Under the pieces are notes generated by a model. That model searched no databases. It was not told where the DNA came from and saw only the letters and a list, made by a program, of their open reading frames with translations. Below, piece after piece: positions 61,885-64,000 of a stretch of DNA of 64,000 nt (position 1 is the stretch's first letter; every line of letters begins with the position of its first letter). A program made the position numbers and the translations under genes. The DNA comes from Hoeflea_A sp040932035 (lineage in GTDB: Bacteria; Pseudomonadota; Alphaproteobacteria; Rhizobiales; Rhizobiaceae), in contig NZ_JBFRBB010000002.1 in assembly GCF_040932035.1 (NCBI RefSeq), forward strand, positions 558,001-622,000, read 5' to 3'.

Positions 61885-64000
61885 ATGCGTACTAGAGACA
61901 ATTTTGCAGTGGCGGACAATGCGAGCCGCCCGCAACCTGATTCGGCGGTCAATGAACTATTTTGCCCATCGGGCCCGAGATGCCGGCACCTTGCTCCGGT
62001 AAAAAACCACCCAGGCGGTTTGCAGGGTGGAAGGACCAGCAAGGCTCCCGGTGGCCGCCTTGGGCGGCACCTTTTGATGTCCGTCGCGCTGTTTGCTGGC
62101 TTCTGTATCGGTGCGGAGGCGGATGAGAACACGTACCACTCTGACCCCGCCGCAAAGTGGCACGGCTGGCTCGAATTCGGTGGCTATTACGGTACCGATC
62201 GGACCAGTCGCGGCGAGGTGACCGTCTTCGCACCGATCGTACAGACCCCCGACAGCCTTTTCTTTCTGGATATCAAAGGCAAATTCTTCGAGCAGAACAA
62301 CCAGGAAGGCAATTTTGCGCTCGGCTATCGGAAGATGACCGATAGTGGATTTAATCTCGGCGCCTGGGTCGGAACCGACATCCGCGCGACAAGCCTCGAC
62401 AACACGTTCTGGCAGTTTTCCGGCGGCGTTGAGGCGCTTTCCCACAATTACGACTTTCGCGCCAACTTCTACATACCACTGACCGATCCGAAGGCCGGCG
62501 GCGCCGGACTGACCCAGGTGCATCTGCAGGGCAACAGCATCTTCATGACCGGCGGACAGGAGGTTCCGCTCGGCGGTGCGGATGCCGAAGCCGGATTTCG
62601 CATACCCCTTGAAAAGCTCAATGAGAGCTTTTCTGCCGTCGAGCTCAGGGCCTACGGCGGCGGCTATTATTTCGACAGCTCGGACGCCAATCAGGAAGTT
62701 GCCGGCGGCAAGGCGAGGCTGGAACTGCGTGTTCCGGATGTTTTCGAGGCGCTGCCGGGATCGCAGCTCACCGCCGGCTATCAGTTTACCTATGACGATG
62801 TCCGCCAGTCGCGTCATCAGGCCGGTCTGAAACTGCGCATTCCGTTTGGGGAAATTTCGGATGCCGATTCGGACCGGTCTGTCCAGCTTGCATCGCTCTT
62901 ACCGCAGGAGCGGCGCATGCTCGACGGCATTGAGCGCGATACCGACATTGTCGTGACTGCATCGGGGCGTGAAAGTGTCATTGACGACGCGACCAATGTC
63001 GCTCTCGAACGGGTGGCCTATGCCAGTGATGAGGCAAGCCTGAAAACGGCTGTCGGCATGAAGGAAAACACACTCATCATCGTTCAGGATCCTGGCGCCA
63101 ACATCGACATTACCCCTCCGGTTCCGGTTCCACATGATGGCGACCCCAACGGATTCGGCGCCGCCGGCGGAATTGAATTATGGCAGCGTCAGACCTTGAT
63201 GGGTGGCGGGTCGACCATTCAGCTTCGAGGCGCGAAAAGCGGCACGTTGGCGGGCTTCACCGCTCCCGGAGGGCGGCCGACACTTACGAGCAGTCCAGGG
63301 TTTGCCGAACCCGGCCTTTTTGGCGGTACAATTGCCGTTGCGCCGCACACGCACGTCGCCGGCCTCAACCTTGACGGCGGTTTCACCGGTATCCTTGGCG
63401 CAAGGATGCTTTGCGACTATGGGGTCACCAGAGGTGTTCCCGCCCGCTGCGACCATAGGCTTCTGGAAAATGTCGTCATCGAGCAGATGGACATCAGGAA
63501 TATGTCGTGGGGAGGCATCACATTTCCATACGACATACACCGCAACATCAGAATTTTCGATAACAAAATCCGGAATTCGGGGGGCGGTATCGACTTCAGC
63601 TTTGACAATCAGGATATCACCATAGCCCGCAACACGATTACCGACGTCGGATTTGCGGGTATCTACTTCTTTCAGAATGGCAACAATATCGACATTCTGC
63701 ATAACACGATCGAACGTGTTGGATTTAGAGGCATCTTCTTAAGCTACGACAACGCGAACGTTACCATATCCGGAAACCACATTGTCGACGGAGGGCGGGA
63801 TGCCATCTGGCTGAGCGGGTGGCAGGACGGCAGTACAGGTATAACGGGCCGGCACGTGATTACGGACAACACGATAACCGGATTTGGTGTCAACGGCATC
63901 GGCCTGTTTAAGAATCATGACAACGTTCTGGTTTCAGGCAATACGATTGAGGGCCGCGGCGGAACACCCTTCCAGGGAGCCGGAGCAGGTGTTTTCATAT
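61885..64000 (+). CDS. Inverse autotransporter beta-barrel with right-handed beta-helix passenger (3' part cut by window edge)
   Basis: An open frame of about 705 residues running off the right edge. A long charged N-region precedes a signal core at about residues 57-80 (GRHLLMSVALFAGFCIGAEA). Residues about 92-322 resemble the intimin/invasin beta-domain: FFLDIKGKFFEQNNQEGNFALGYRK, LGAWVGTDIRATSL, FSGGVEALSHNYDFRANFYIPLT, then LLPQERRMLDGIERD. From about residue 430 NosD-like beta-helix repeats follow (NIRIFDNKIRNSGGGIDF, DITIARNTITDVGFAGIYF). It probably sits in the outer membrane and displays the helix outside. ATG 61885 is tentative; GTG 61999 and ATG 62077 are alternatives. Confidence 0.8.
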   Translation, partial: MRTRDNFAVADNASRPQPDSAVNELFCPSGPRCRHLAPVKNHPGGLQGGRTSKAPGGRLGRHLLMSVALFAGFCIGAEADENTYHSDPAAKWHGWLEFGGYYGTDRTSRGEVTVFAPIVQTPDSLFFLDIKGKFFEQNNQEGNFALGYRKMTDSGFNLGAWVGTDIRATSLDNTFWQFSGGVEALSHNYDFRANFYIPLTDPKAGGAGLTQVHLQGNSIFMTGGQEVPLGGADAEAGFRIPLEKLNESFSAVELRAYGGGYYFDSSDANQEVAGGKARLELRVPDVFEALPGSQLTAGYQFTYDDVRQSRHQAGLKLRIPFGEISDADSDRSVQLASLLPQERRMLDGIERDTDIVVTASGRESVIDDATNVALERVAYASDEASLKTAVGMKENTLIIVQDPGANIDITPPVPVPHDGDPNGFGAAGGIELWQRQTLMGGGSTIQLRGAKSGTLAGFTAPGGRPTLTSSPGFAEPGLFGGTIAVAPHTHVAGLNLDGGFTGILGARMLCDYGVTRGVPARCDHRLLENVVIEQMDIRNMSWGGITFPYDIHRNIRIFDNKIRNSGGGIDFSFDNQDITIARNTITDVGFAGIYFFQNGNNIDILHNTIERVGFRGIFLSYDNANVTISGNHIVDGGRDAIWLSGWQDGSTGITGRHVITDNTITGFGVNGIGLFKNHDNVLVSGNTIEGRGGTPFQGAGAGVFI

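Noticed and set aside
61957..62817. A 286-codon minus-strand frame opposite the barrel domain
   Set aside because: The plus-strand frame gives a signal peptide, barrel and beta-helix repeats and remains open to the window edge, so the minus-strand frame is a shadow.

Overview
The window reads as a chromosomal segment of an alphaproteobacterium of the order Hyphomicrobiales (Rhizobiales), probably a marine or free-living Phyllobacteriaceae/Ahrensiaceae-type strain. This rests on the general L-amino acid transporter aapJQMP, the Rhizobiales-type purC-purS-purQ-purL-bolA-grxD order, the ATPase zeta-subunit gene, DUF3126 and zf-CHCC genes, a NADP-isocitrate dehydrogenase of about 404 residues, an alphaproteobacterial GAAC-N7-GAAC-like SOS site at recA, and a moderately high G+C coding style. 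No phage, insertion sequence, CRISPR array, rRNA or recognisable tRNA was found. Most of it is ordinary dense core genome with a few accessory insertions.

Layout. 1-1454: the front of tamA, cut by the left edge. 1.8-9.3 kb: scattered single genes (PoxB-like ThDP enzyme, HIT hydrolase, CBS protein, rhomboid protease, PilZ protein, methyltransferase, secreted transglutaminase-like protein, gamma carbonic anhydrase), plus a strong candidate non-coding RNA at 5884-6035. 9.3-15.9 kb: a membrane-anchored conserved protein, DUF3126, cysE, an enoyl-CoA hydratase, two overlapping alpha/beta hydrolases, a zinc-finger protein and a FAD monooxygenase. 15.9-20.5 kb: the aapJQMP amino-acid ABC transporter. 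20.8-27.4 kb: metC, then a leftward six-gene block for maturation of a molybdenum hydroxylase (flavin reductase, CoxD-like MoxR ATPase, CoxE-like VWA protein, split XdhC, MoeA/MobA-type fusion) without the hydroxylase subunits. 27.7-31.2 kb: an orphan periplasmic binding protein next to a NylC/DmpA-type hydrolase, then rpe and a small membrane protein.

31.3-40.9 kb: purine biosynthesis (purB, purC, purS, purQ, purL) with bolA, grxD and ytoQ. This run is interrupted by kynA on the opposite strand between purS and purQ, and by a lipoprotein gene between purQ and purL. 41.1-50.4 kb: MFS exporter, inositol-phosphatase-type enzyme, ttcA, rpsD, murI, a SPOUT methyltransferase, two hydrolases and icd. 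50.4-55.4 kb: a large secreted protein of unknown function, then a PLP desulfhydrase/sulfo-lyase gene overlapping a TauE/SafE exporter gene, with a divergent LysR gene. That trio matches the layout of a cysteate desulfonation (cuy) locus. 55.4-59.4 kb: alaS and recA. 59.8-61.7 kb: psuK-psuG for pseudouridine salvage. 61.9 kb to the right edge: an inverse-autotransporter-type beta-barrel fused to a right-handed beta-helix passenger.

The most interesting points are the inverse autotransporter/beta-helix protein, the kynA insertion in the pur run with a palindrome in its promoter region, the putative cuy-like sulfonate module with two operator-like palindromes, the sRNA candidate upstream of the rhomboid gene, and the AT-rich leader with a 14-bp direct repeat ahead of the transglutaminase-like gene. 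All functional statements are from reading translated sequence by eye; no database search was run.
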